DNA of 64,000 nucleotides from Capsicum annuum (lineage: Eukaryota; Streptophyta; Magnoliopsida; Solanales; Solanaceae): the NCBI RefSeq assembly GCF_002878395.1, contig NC_061119.1, forward strand, positions 47,510,284-47,574,283, in the 5' to 3' direction. Numbering within the stretch: position 1 is the first letter of the stretch; the number at the start of each line of letters is the position of its first letter. Under the pieces are notes generated by a model. That model was given only the letters and a program-made list of their open reading frames with translations. It was not told the origin of the DNA and searched no databases. The translations under genes were made by a program, and so were the position numbers. Shown here piece by piece: positions 22,211-34,254 of this stretch.

Positions 22211-25200
22211 TGTAATGCCCCAGGATCCCATCCTGAGATGCCACACGGTGCTTATGACCATGAAGGACCACAATCTAACCCTTTACTGATGCTTGTACGT
22301 GTACACTGAATAATATTGGTAATAAATATTGAAACTAGCCATAAGGTTCAACATATCTATGAATACTCATAATTCAGAAAAACTAAATACTTATACATCC
22401 ATCTGAAAAACCTCTAAACGGTCTGAACTACAGAGTTGAAGGGACAGGTCCCCAACTAACTCCATCAACTGAAAATAAATGAAGACTGAAGCAATAATAG
22501 TAAACTAAAATTCATCCTTGAAAGAAAAATACTCACTGCTACTGGTTCTGACTGGGACTGAACTGCTGAGGATACTCTAGATACTGGTGCCTCTGAACCT
22601 ATAGTGCCTGTGAACCTATGGTTCCACTGAATTAGAGATCAATTTTTCTAACAAATTATTCCAGAAGCAATTATCAATGATAAAAAGTATGATCATGTTT
22701 GAATCTGACAACAAGAATACTCAACAGAATCTGGGAAGGAGATCAAGCCAATATGACGGGAGATCTCTAGATGTGATAATAAGAATACTCAACATGGTTT
22801 GAGACTGAGATCAAGCCTCTCTGTCTGGAGATCTCTAGATATTATAATAAGTATTTGTATGTGAGACTAAGCCTATCTGATGGGATGGTCCATGAATCAA
22901 TGGAACTATCTGAGTTCCTTACTGAGATAGATGGTTGTACCTGATTTCTGAAGATTGATACTGAAACTACAACTGTAGGAAGTAGTTACTTAACCAACAT
23001 TCCCCAACCTACCATAGATGGGGTCCAACTTGTAACCCCAGCTGGAAGGGTGTCAATACCATACCACGGGTAAAGACCTCTTTGGTCAAGCCTCTCCGAT
23101 GGAATAACCCTCATAGAAAGTCGGCCTAGGGCAATATAATAGTCAAACCTCTTTGACGATAACAGCCTCTACTGATGGGGATTCTTGTATCCTGCGCTGG
23201 CTATGCAGTTCTCGTGTTCAGGGATTGCTCCTAGCGACTCGGCCTCTCTGATGGGAGAGCAGCCATCCCTTTTCATGCTTGGTGCTAGCTTATACTCCCA
23301 ATTGAATGACTTCGAACTATATTCTCAATAGAACACAACTGAACTAAATCTGATACTGATCATGTTTCTCAAAAGATCTAACTAAGTTACACTGAGATTA
23401 CTTAGTACCATAGCTGACGGAAAAAGTATCAAATCATGGTATCTGAATGACGATACAGAGCTTGAATTGATTACTTGAATCACTTCTGAGATTCAAATTA
23501 AATCACTTGAATACTATTAGATCTGAGTTGATTATAGGCTTGAAGATAAATTACTAGTGATATAGAGATTACAGAGATAACTGAGATTATTGAGCTTTCT
23601 TAAGTTTTGCACTTGTCTGAGGATACAGAGTTATATAGTTCACTGAGTTCTGAGAATCATGGCTCAACTGGAATTAATGAAAAATTGACACAGGCTCTAG
23701 ACAACAGCTCAATTGTCAGGTATAATTACCCCCAGGACTCGATAGCATAAAAGTAAAGCATAATCATTCATTCATCATCACGATCGTTCATATATCATCA
23801 CAATCACCCATTTATCAGCACAATTATTCATGTATCATCAAAATCATTAAAGCATCTAATAATTATTAAAGCATCATCATAATCATTAAAGCATCATCAT
23901 TATCATAAACTATTTTCACAGTCGTTGAAGGGTCACTTTTAGCATCTCAAAATCATAATCATATAATAATGTAAGGGAAATATGCTACTATATCGTACTC
24001 CATTCAAAAAGGTTTTACCTCAACTATTTCATACCTATATCAGTCTTGACATGTGTTTGGATATCATATGGCTTGAGGAAACTTAATACTATCATGAAAT
24101 AATTCATTCACTTGGGCATTTTATCAAACACTATATGTTTGGATATCATATGGCTTGAGGAAACTTCATACTATCATGGAATAATTCATTCACTTGGGCA
24201 TTTTATCAAATATTAGGCATGCATAAACTGACTCACAATTTGGGGTTTCATCTTCAACATGCTACAATGGCCCTTATGCTTCACCTAAGCTCTTTATCAA
24301 ACCTAGGGGGAACATGCTTTGCTTATTCAACAATTTTTACACCTATTTGACATGAACACATCACATAGAAAGCAACATAAGGAAGATTCATCACAAATAT
24401 CACATGGATTCCACCTACTAGTGTTAAGGCTCATGAATCTTGTAAGCAAACATGAATCAAAACTCCACCACACATTAAACATCAATTTCAACTCATACAA
24501 ATCATTAACAACTCATAAACATAAAAATCTTTGAGTTTTGAAAAGGGTTCTTGAGCTTCTTGGATGGAAGGGACCCAAGAATCAACATCTGCATACCTTA
24601 ATCTTTGAAATTGGATGAATTCTAATGCTTGAGACTCTATCCACACTTGTAATAAATAATTCTCAAATCCCACACTATGAGGAACTTGATTCTTGAAAAA
24701 CTCTTGAAGAATTATGGATGAATTTTTGGAAGTTTAGAGTTCTTGAATTGAAACCCTTGATATTCACCCTTTAAAGAATTGGAAGAGCAATAGAGAAATT
24801 AGGGTTTAAATAAGGGTTCTCATATTTATAGAGGCTTCCAAAAGGAGGGAAATGACCAAATTACCCTTGTAATAACACCCTTAAATTGATAAAAAAAATA
24901 GCTAACGATATCTGTGACAAGCTGTCAAGTTGGTGATAGGCCGTCCTGAATTATCGTCACAAAAGGGTAAAATTTTGAGTTTCTGGTTAAGGTTGACAAC
25001 ATTGGTGATAGGCCATCATGGGTGTAACAGATTGTCACAAAATTTCATCACCAGGTTCAAAAATTTGCTCAGGTCTGACGACATTGGTGATAGGCCATCA
25101 CGGGAGTGACGGCTTGTCATAAAATGTCGTCACCTGTTTCCCAACCAGACATACTGGAGTCAAATAGGTATAACTCTTTACTCCGATATCGTTTTTTGAC

Positions 25201-25525
25201 GAAATTGGTATTGTTGGAAAAATAATTCAAAGATATTTCATTTGATATATAGTAGGTCCTATAATTAGATATATAAAAGGAGATATGGTCGATTAAAGTT
25301 GACCAAAGTTTTGACACTCACTAAAACTTGAACGATAGGAAAGCTTTCAACTCATCCTTGAGTTAGGGGACCTCTATGATCTTAATTCATGCTCAAATAT
25401 ATTCCCATATGATTCAAAGTATTTCATACTTGGGAAGATATTTTTGAAACATTTAGACTCATTTTTTTGCTTTACCAAATATGCTCTAAGGCTCAGACTG
25501 GAAGAGGATTTTGCAGGGCATTACA
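22211..25525 (-). repeat. LTR C (5' LTR in element sense, longest form)
   Basis: Length 3,315 bp, from TGTAATGCCCC to CAGGGCATTACA. It keeps a ~790-bp segment (about 23,880-24,675) missing from A and B, which includes a splice-donor-like site and hairpin (24,559-24,599). It lacks ~330 bp corresponding to B 19,228-19,556. Within the retained segment an 82-bp unit starting GTTTGGATATCATATGGCTT is tandemly duplicated (24,055-24,136 and 24,137-24,218). Confidence 0.85.
24559..24579 (-). other. Leader hairpin next to a splice-donor-like site (LTR C)
   Basis: In element sense the stem is CTTGGGT/ATCCAAG (7 bp with one G-U) around loop CCCTTCC. It starts 20 nt after AAGGTATGC (plus 24,599 downwards). 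See the other family members at 30,600, 39,176, 42,904, 49,776, 56,314 and 60,054. Confidence 0.65.
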
Positions 25526-25530
25526 GGTTA
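25526..25530 (+). repeat. Target-site duplication, right (GGTTA)
   Basis: Matches 14,447-14,451 exactly and directly follows the LTR terminal TTACA. Confidence 0.85.
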
Positions 25531-26736
25531 TGCCGCAAGAACAAAAGCATTCCTTAGGGGATGAAGCTGCCACCCAAATAATGAGTGAGGAATTTTGACC
25601 TTACACTAGGGTATGGTGCAAGTCCCATCCATGCTTTGGGGCTGTGGAGCAAGGCACCTCCTTAAAGGTGAGATTTCGCTTATGTTTTGCTCCTATCTTG
25701 TCATGCATTTGATCCTTGTTTACCTACTTCCTATGACTTATTTTTAGGATTCAATTAGCTTCCATAACAACTAAATAATAGAATTAGTTCATACAACACA
25801 ATATAGATAATCCAAGTACACGACAACAAGCATAGCTCAAGCTAGCACCGCTAGTTTTGCTATCTAAACTCTATGTGATCATTTTGACTCTTAATTCATT
25901 ACAAATGCACCTTAAACACTCTAAATAATTAACTGAACATGTAAATACACAATTACATGCTTAATACCTCTTAAGCATATTAAGTTATCTTCAAAATTAA
26001 GCTAAACTCACATAGATAATGACACTTAGGTATATAAATATGCCTATGATCCTTTCAGAATGAAAAGAAAATAGAGATGGAAATGAAAAATGGGAGAGCC
26101 GATGTTCGTGAAAGAGAGTGAAGAAAATAGAGATAAGTGTGTTTGCAAAGAAACCAAAAATGACACTGATGCATCTGATAAGTTGCTAAAGATAATATTA
26201 GAGAATTAATGAAGTCACTGAAGATGAAATCATCGGATATCGAAAATCAAAATTCCATAAATCTAGAGAAAGAAAAGAGTTTATCCGTGATCGAAAAGGG
26301 TCACGGGTCAATTGGACTTGGTCAGAATTGAACTGTTGAGCGGTTTGTTAGGGTCTTGTTCGAGCCGGAGTCAGGGTGTAACAATGGTGAAGATGCATCA
26401 GTTGAAGAGTCAAAGATATTCATCAATTGTATTATAAATATATATAGACCAATTGGTCGGAGCTGGAGTCGATGTGTGTGCATCTATAACGATCAACTAA
26501 AAAAGGAATGGTTCACATTAATAATCTACCCTCGTCAATATACTTAAATTCCTAATGACTCCTACTTACTTCCAACACACCCGCTAAAATATGCAAGTGA
26601 CCGAACAGATGCCAACCAAACTCCTCTTTACTTTTTCCCTATTAATTACAACCTTCTGATGGCTACGATTAGATTAAATGCCTGCAAAAACAATTTTCCA
26701 ACTACAAAACCTTAATAGTATAGAATCATCCACTTG
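25531..26736. other. Unassigned, right flank of the LTR array
   Basis: AT-rich, without a frame I can support. The stretch 26,090-26,480 has purine-rich, exon-like wording but stops in all frames. Nothing recognised. Confidence 0.3.
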
Positions 26737-27545
26737 AAATGTTGATGCAGTACATCTGATATATTTTCAATCTATAAACGTCTCCACCTCCACTTGAAAA
26801 GTAAAGGTAAAAAATTTATATATATCCCATAATTGATTATTTTAACACATTGTCGATTCTAGCCCTTCACATCCTCCATAAAACTGAATAATGTTCTTCC
26901 CATTAGATTGGACCAGGTTTGCATCTGTAGAATTGAATATTGTTTTCCCACTATATTGAACTAGGTTCTTGTCTAATATACTTATAAATCTTGAAAAGTC
27001 TCCACCTCCACTTAAAATGTAAATGTTGTGCATCTGATATACTTTCAAATTTGCAAATGTCTATTCTCAAATGCAAGAACTTTCAAGATAAGTTAAATTC
27101 CCCTTTTATCTATTCTGCTTCTATAATTTGACAGATAAGAATTTTATGTGTATCCTAAATTGGAATGTTTTAGCATGTTGTCGATGTCCTTCTTTCACAT
27201 CCATTGTAAAATAGAATATTTTTCTTCACATTAGACTAAACCAGGTTGTCCATGAACATTATTCTTGATCCTCCGTTATAGATTGTGGTCGATTAGATAC
27301 ATGCATCAAAATCACATTATTACTTAGAAAATCAATTCAAAGTTATCTATTATATTTTAAATACTTTTTCCCATCTTTTATACTCAACATTTTCTTCAAA
27401 AAAAATGAATTGTAAGTTCATATTTGTTTTAAAATTCTATATTATGACTATTGTAACTTGTCATAGTTGCCATTCCCTTCACAATCCTCTATTAATCTTA
27501 ATTTACTTCTACCAACTACATTATTGAACCAAGTTGTAGATGCAT
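26737..27545 (-). repeat. Decayed direct repeats, possible coding remnant on the minus strand
   Basis: A block containing (plus strand) TTCACATCC...AATA...TTCTTC and CCAGGTT recurs near 26,870, 27,193 and, more weakly, 27,477, so the spacing is about 320 then 285 bp. On the minus strand the first copy reads GKTIFNSTDANLVQSNGKN followed by IIQFYGGCEGLES; the second reads NLV, stop, SNVKKNILFYNGCE. A second word, TCTCCACCTCCACTT, repeats at 26,780 and 26,999. Either an old tandem noncoding repeat or the worn remains of a repeat protein. Family not recognised. Confidence 0.4.
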
Positions 27546-29478
27546 CAATATTCACGAACCTCCATTATAGTTTGAACGCATATTGTAAACGGTTGGAGAT
27601 ATCACACTGTTCAAAATCCTCTGTTAAACCAAAATTTACTTATCATCAATTTCATTACTATAACTGGAACCATTCCATATCAATTGTGCTTCATATACCC
27701 CTTTGGCAGCTTTAATACGTTCAGATCTGACAACAATATCTACCACTAGCAAAAAAAAAATCACGTAGAAGTTGGTCCAAAAAACTATATTAAATTACAT
27801 TGGAATGCTTGTATGCTTATATTTTTGGCTATTATCTTGAATAGACTTACCTATTATACTAATCATATGTCAACTTCCCCCTTGGCATAATCTTTACTAA
27901 CATTACATCGCCAATGCATTTTAGAGCATTGTTTGGATTTTGGGTGAAATGCATATCAGTAGGCCATTTCTAGATTATTATCCTTACTGTTTCTCCCTTT
28001 GCTCTTATCATATAATATGGAACATATGCGTTACTATTTTTTTCTTTTTTATTTATTGGTATCCTAAAATAATACGGAGTTCATTAATTTATTTATGCTC
28101 ACTGGACAAAAGTTAAATGAAATAATAACAGATTTATGTAACACTCTTAATTATGGATATGAGCCTGAAGTACCTTTTTGTGTCCTTTTAGACCATGTCG
28201 AGGTGCCAGAATTTTCACTCTCAAAGTTTGGAGTGCTTAATTACTAGTCCAGGCCAAGTTGAAGGCATGATTGAGAGTCTATTTATGTATTGTCATACAT
28301 GTGTAGGTTTCTTTGTGTATTGTGTGTTTGTTTTAGTCTCTCTATGTCGGACTACTCTGCTTTTGTGTGGATGAATTTTTAGATTATACAACAACAGTAT
28401 AGAAAAAGGACAGTCAAAATGGACTTACAAAATCTTTGGTTAAATTGTCTTCTATAAATAAAACTGTCATATAGAAAAATGAAAGTTCAGGCCAATAATG
28501 AGAATGAGACCAATAGAAAGAAAAAGGAATTCTTGGAGGGTGGTTTCCCCCTCTATTCAACCTATGATTTCCCCATAAACAAGATCAACAACTCTATTCA
28601 GAAATCTTCAACTATTTCTTATTTTCAATAATCTTAGACCAAACAATTTTCTTTGCTTATGTTTGTGGGATTTCACTGGGTTGGTTGTTGTTTGTTGTTT
28701 GTTGAAAGTTTCTCGAAATAGTTCAAACACCTACATGTGGAGAAGTTTCCATCTGTCTAATGAGGCTGCGATGATGATGCTTAAGGCAAAATCGTCACCA
28801 TTTATTCACACAGAAAGGAAGAATAAGACATCAAAGAGATGGATTTTCTTTAAAGGGTGGTTCCTGCCCCTGCCATGTCCATGATTTTGTCTCCATTCAT
28901 AAAAATCCCACCAACCCTTTGAGAAAAATAAAATATCAAGAATTATGGAGACGTTTGGCCATAAAATATCAAATATTTTAGTTTTATAAACAACATGAAT
29001 TCCATCCTTAACGAAAGTAATTACATAAGATTTCGGTTTTACTCTCTCTCTCTAAGATTTGGAAAAATACATATACATATCGATGTACCGTATACGTTAC
29101 TCCAATGTACGAGGTAAACTGTTATGCCTAAAATTATGAAAATAAAATCAGATACCATTTTTCTCTCATATAATTAAAGGCAATAATTAATGTACTAATT
29201 TTGTGGAGTCTTAAAAATAGTAACTGTAACTCAAATTCAAAAATATCCTCAAACATCACCACAATTTTTTTCTTGGAATTCAAATTCAAACAATCCCAAA
29301 ACATCTGTTTTCTTTCGACTGCCAACATCAATTTTAATATAGCTATATTGTTGAGGCATTCATGTTCTTGGTAGTCTGAAATTCTTTATGAACAATACAA
29401 AAGTGATGAAATTGTTGTTTCAGAAAAGTATAACATTCTTGAAATCGATCACAATGATTGCTACGGAATTAAATATTG
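27546..29478. other. Unassigned stretch before the MULE transposase
   Basis: No supported gene. TGTAACACTC at 28,138 looks like an LTR start but has no partner. Near 28,948 GTTTGGCCATAAAATATC resembles wording common at Solanaceae DNA-transposon ends and could lie in the MULE 5' terminal region; no terminal inverted repeat partner lies within the window. Confidence 0.25.
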
Positions 29479-29911
29479 ATGAAGGTCGAAAAAATTGAAG
29501 TAAAGTACATCGTTGAAGGTAACTCCTCTCCAATTATTATAAGGAACGATAATGGAGTGAGGGTGTACATTGAGTTGAAGAAAAGTTTTCAGGATTTGTG
29601 AATTATCCTTTGTGCATTTCAATGTTTGACAAGTCAAATAAGGAGATAGAGTTTGATCGTGAAACTAGTGTTGTTCTTTGTATTGAAGGAACTGAATCTG
29701 ATGGTCTTGTATTAATAGTAGTTGAAATTCAAAATCAGTATTCGTTATACATTTCAAAAGTTAAATTGAAAAACTTCATTACTGATTATAAGAACACAAA
29801 AATAATGGTTGATCAACTTTACAAGGATAAAGAAACTCTGGTTACGGTAATGGCGAAATATGTATTAGTGAATGGCTTCAACACCAAAGCTAAATGATCT
29901 GACAAACAAAG
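29479..29911 (+). pseudogene. MULE (Mutator-like) transposase, N-terminal exon, broken
   Basis: ATG at 29,479 opens MKVEKIEVKYIVEGNSSPII and VRVYIELKKSFQDL, then a one-base shift near 29,597 leads to YPLCISMFDKSNKEIEFDRE, DQLYKDKETLVTVMAKYV and VNGFNTKAK. This is the N-terminal region of plant MULE transposases, where YKDK..L..VM..YA..N.F....KRSD is typical. A TGA at 29,895 stands where Arg is expected (CGA to TGA). CAAAG|GTATGAACT at 29,911 is a plausible splice donor. The next exon part (about 20 residues around the Cys-rich LVC..EECLWK region) is missing, lost with the LTR complex that begins near 30,090. The protein continues at 39,950 and 63,747. Confidence 0.75.
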
Positions 29912-30089
29912 GTATGAACTGATATTAGATTTAAAACTTTTGAATGATTAAAGTTTTTTTATAAGTTAACAAAATGTGAATACAACTTTCCGTATTCGTA
30001 TTAGATTTGGTAAGTTTTGTTATGTTGTTACTGATATGTATCGTGTTATATTATACGTTGAATACATATGTATAAGAGACTTATTCTAA

Positions 30090-32490
30090 TGCTCGTAAGT
30101 TTGGTATTTGATTCAACAAGGGTCTACTTTGAATGTGTATAACTTTTTATGTACCTTGAATTTTGCATCTCAATACCAACCAAATTGTAGATAATTGACT
30201 CAGATTTCTAACAATACAAATTTCACCTTAATCCAATACCCGAGCAAAAAGTTATAGTAATTTTTGTGAGAGAGATAGTGAGGGCACGTGATTAGCCTGT
30301 GACACGTGCTTCATCGCTGGCCACTATTTTATATCATTTGATTCCATATTTTTAAGGGTATTTTGGTCCTTTCCATTAATTCAATCAGTAATAAAATGAG
30401 ATTTAGCTTCAGTTGAGCTTATTATACCCAAAAATTCCCAATTTTACTCTCAAATAAACCCTAAGATTTTCCCAAAATCATCAAGTTCCTTCATCATCCT
30501 TCCAATAAAAATCAAGAATTTGTGTTTCTAATCCAAGAACATTCAACATTTGTATTTCTTCTTTAGGATTTAAAGTTTTTAAGGTATGCAGGAGTTTATC
30601 CATGGGTCCTCTTTCACCCATGGAGCCCAAAATCCCTTTTCTTTCAATTAAAGAATGAATTTTCCATTATTATGGTACTTTGTATGTTCAAGAAAGATTG
30701 AATTTCATGTTTTCATGGTGTTTTTAATACAATCCAGTCCATGTGTGATTTCATGCAAGATTTTAAATTCCCCATTTTTTGAATTGGAGTTTCCCATGCT
30801 TTATTCAAGTAGATTCCATAAAAGATCCTAAATTCATGATGTTTAGCAATATTCCCATGTTTTAAATTCATGCTTTCCACATGGTTGATGAAATTCCCAA
30901 ATCATGTTCAATCAATTTCAAGATGAATCTCCAAGTTATGAATTTGCCATGTAACTCTATTGTTCCATCATGTTTAAGATATTCTTATATTCAAGCTATT
31001 ATATTTACATATTTTGATGAAACACCCATGTCCTATTTCAAGCTAATTTCATGTAAATCCCCAAAGTCATGATCTTAGTCATGTAATCATGCTATGCTCA
31101 CATGTTTTAACTATTCCATTCTTTAATTCATTATTCTAAAGTGTTTAATGAAATGCCTAAGTACTAATTTTGGAGTAATGCTTACTTATTATGGTTTTAA
31201 ATGCTCTCATGTATTCTTATTGTTATTGCTATCGAGTCCTGGGGGTTATGAGTACCCAAAATTTAGTTGTTTACCTAGTTTTCAGTATTTACACAACTAT
31301 TTCAGTTATTCCATGGGAAATATAACTCAGTCAGTAATATGGTTACTTGTGAGTCAAATTAACTTAGCTTAGTCCAATTTATGTTTTAGTATCAATCCAT
31401 ACATTGATAATTACCTTAAAATCTGTATGCACTATTATTTTTAGAGTACCATTACCTGAGATTATCTATGATCAGTTAAGAGTGAATACACCAGTTAGTA
31501 TTCTAGTACCATTCAGTTGAAAGTAGGATTTTGCACTGAGCAAACCTAGTGATGGCGGCTCACCTGCCAGTACAGGGTGTGACCTTTAGTAGCACTCCCT
31601 ATATTCCAGAATGATATAGATAGCGTAGGTCGAGATGTAAACCTGCCAGTTGAGGGTGGACTCATATCTCATTAGGGCCCTTCCAGTTGAGGGTGACCCT
31701 TAGTCCTTCGGGACAATACTTTAGTGGATCCACACAACCATTGTTAGAACTCATGGCAATGTACTGACACCCTTCAAACTAGGGTTATAGGTTGGACCCC
31801 GATTAGGTCATATTGGAGAATGTTGGTTAGATAATACCTCCCATAGTCTCAGTACAGTATTCAGTGTCCCTTCAGTTCAGGCTTGCTTGACTAAGTGTAC
31901 AGCCTTTTAGATGTTTGATTTTATAGCTTTTAGTTTTTCAGATTACAGATTATCTCAGGGACATACTAGATATACACTTAGCTTTACATTCTCAGATTTT
32001 ATAGTTTTCATGCATCCTTGCACAGTTATCTCATGTTGTTTAGTTAGTCCTTACCCCATATGCATAGTAATCCACAGTTTCAGTCCAGTTACTTACACTA
32101 AGTACAACCCACTCTTATATGACCAATATTTAGTTCTTAGTCATTCAATTAATCATATAAGCTTAGTATCTGTCAATTTTTATCACATAGTTTCAGACCC
32201 AGTATTCATACAATATCCATGTTTTTTTGTATCCCAGTTTTAGCTCTACTTATATTATAAAGTAAATGTTTTAATAAACTAAGTATAGTGATTCACCATC
32301 TTATCAAATTATGTTTGTTACTTATGTTTTAAGATGTTTTCAACTTTCAGTTTATTCTACCTTATTGGTGAGTCTACTTACACTTAGCATGCAAGCTTTA
32401 AGATTTCATAATAATCAGTTTTACTAATTGCATTTACCTGCGCTTACTCGATACATTCTAGAGGTGCTAACCCATATAAACGTCTATGTG
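30090..32490 (+). repeat. Gypsy-type LTR, plus orientation, truncated at both ends
   Basis: It is the reverse complement of the family seen at 36,887-39,945. Shared landmarks are GGTATTTGATTCAACAAGG (30,105), the 60-bp upstream module (30,200-30,260), AAGGTATGCAGGAGTT (30,581), the hairpin at 30,600 and ACACTTAGCATGCA (near 32,380). The first ~150 bp, including TGTAACACC, are missing, and it stops at ACGTCTATGTGGA where the opposite-facing LTR starts. Frames inside it are chance. Confidence 0.75.
30581..30623 (+). other. Splice-donor-like site plus perfect leader hairpin
   Basis: AAGGTATGC at 30,581 is followed 19 nt later by CCATGGGT (30,600-30,607), loop CCTCTTTC and ACCCATGG (30,616-30,623), a perfect 8-bp stem. 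Best-preserved member of the set. Confidence 0.7.
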
Positions 32491-34254
32491 GATCCACTAA
32501 ACTGATGTCCCAAAGGACCAAGGTGTCAAGCCTAAACTGACAGGTCACCCTGAGAGGAAGTCAAGCATAAACTGATGGATGACTTCTCATCGCTGGCTAT
32601 GTAGTTCTGAAATATAGGGACTGCTACTAACGACTCTTCCTGACTGACGGGGAAGACGTCATCCCTGCATTTGCTTGGTGCTAAATCCTAATCCTTACTG
32701 AACTAACTCAGAATACTAAACTAATCTAACTTTAACTGATTGTAATAAATGACAAACTGATAATGCTCGTAACCTATCTAAAAGTCCTTCTAAAGATAAT
32801 GAGACTAAATAAACAAAAAGTTTTTTGGGTATTCATAACCCCCAAGACTCAATATCAATAACAAGAGACCTATAATACAACTTTAAGGACATCATAAGTA
32901 GTTATTTTACAAAACACATTCATCTAGGCATTTCATCAAACACATAGGGGTCATGAGTTAAAGCTTGCAAATAGTTTAAACATGTGTTAATAGAATAATT
33001 GCAATAGTAAAATCATGGATTAGGGAGTTAACATTTGAATAATCATCATCCAAATGTTTCAAGGGTGAATTACAATGAAAAGACTTAGGAATCATGAACT
33101 TGAACATGGGAATATCATAAACATGGGAGCATAGCATTATTACATGAGTAAATCATGAATTGGGGGATTTACATGGAATTCTCTTGAAATAGGACATGGG
33201 TGTTTCATCAAAACATGTAAAGATCATAGCTTGAATATAAGAATGTCTTAATCATGAGGGAACATTATATTTACATGGCAAAATTCCTAACTTGGGAATT
33301 CATCTTGAAATTAATTGAACATGATATGGGATTTTTTAATACTCAAACATGGTATCACTCATTCTACTTGAAAACACATGAAACCATGACTCATAATTGA
33401 AATCAACAAGACATTCATTGAGATAATTGAACTTGAAACATGCAAAATTCAGAACTTTAAATTTAAAAAAGGTTCTTAGGCTCCATGCGCGAAAGGGGAC
33501 CTATGGATGAACTCCCATATACCTTAATTAGATGAATTCTTGAAGAAATTTTCTAATTGAAGCTTTGATCCTTGAAGAAAAACTTCAATTTAGAGCATGG
33601 ATACTTGAGTTCTTGGAGATAAAGTTGAATCTTTCATTCTTGGGAAGGGGAGGTTTTTATATGAGTTGTTGTGAGGATGAGGGGCAAATAATGCCCCTTT
33701 TTGAGTTATAAATCATGTTTAGATGGCTGGGGTTGAGGGTAAGGGACTAAGCTGCCCCTTTGCCTCGTTTTCCCATGGAAATCACCATTGTGGTGCTACC
33801 TCTAGTTGGGTTAAGATGCCCTCGCAACGTGACCCCTAGTTGGGTTGAATATCTATCGCAGCGCGGGGCTATCGCAACCCTTTACTGCCTCTCATGGAAA
33901 AAGCCAGAACTTTTCACTCGTGTGTCAGAGTAAAGAGAAATTTGTATATTTGAAAAGCTAACTCAATTATCTATAATTTGGTAGGTCTTAAGCTTAAAAA
34001 TTCTACATATATAAAAAAATATGTACGTTCAAATTAGACCCTTGTAGAATCGAATACCAAACTTTGGATGAATCAAAGGCTCTAAGCTCAACTTTGTTTG
34101 AAGTGATTCCTATGAACATTTTTTACTTCGAAAGCTACACACACACACTAGGATAAAGATCATGACACATGAATTCAAAGTAAATAATGGGATTATAGTT
34201 TACATACGTAAGAACGACGGTTCAAAGTTTATCTCAAAAATGTTGGGTGTTTCA
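32491..34254 (-). repeat. 3' LTR (minus sense), truncated at the inverted junction
   Basis: It corresponds to 38,186-39,945 of the full copy. In element sense it has lost its 3' part, cut at GTGGATCCAC. The element-sense start lies at 34,254 (...GGGTGTTTCA, terminal TTACA mutated). Together with the plus LTR on its left it forms a large imperfect inverted repeat centred near 32,000. Confidence 0.75.

Larger units (their letters stand above)
14452..25525 (-). mobile_element. Non-autonomous gypsy element as an LTR-internal-LTR-internal-LTR array
   Basis: Three LTR copies (A 14,452-17,278; B 18,832-21,657; C 22,211-25,525) are separated by two internal regions. Each internal region has a minus-sense polypurine tract on its left and a minus-sense primer site on its right, so all copies point to the minus strand. 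One TSD (GGTTA) bounds the whole 11-kb block. No pol is present; the first internal region keeps a gag relic and the second is mostly deleted. B looks hybrid: near its left end it resembles C and near its right end it resembles A, as expected from unequal crossing-over between the LTRs of one insertion. Non-autonomous, dependent on relatives even when young. Confidence 0.85.

Noticed and set aside
23762..23912. Regularly spaced ATCATCA repeats resembling an array
   Set aside because: Units are simple-sequence variants without unique spacers, and the genome is a plant; not CRISPR.
28663..28884. 73-codon plus frame ending ...KRWIFFKGWFLPLPCP
   Set aside because: It depends on a TTG start, has no recognisable motif and no promoter or splice context; a chance open frame is the simplest reading.
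28948..28970. Possible MULE terminal inverted repeat (GTTTGGCCATAAAATATC)
   Set aside because: The opposite end lies outside the window, so no inverted partner can be shown.
29940..29944. GAATG as left partner of the GAATG after 39,945, which would be a TSD for the first LTR complex
   Set aside because: No LTR start follows 29,944; LTR similarity begins only near 30,090, so the match is probably chance.
31911..32243. 110-codon Ser/Tyr/Phe-rich plus frame
   Set aside because: It is inside the truncated plus LTR; the sister LTR at 36,887-39,945 does not preserve the frame.
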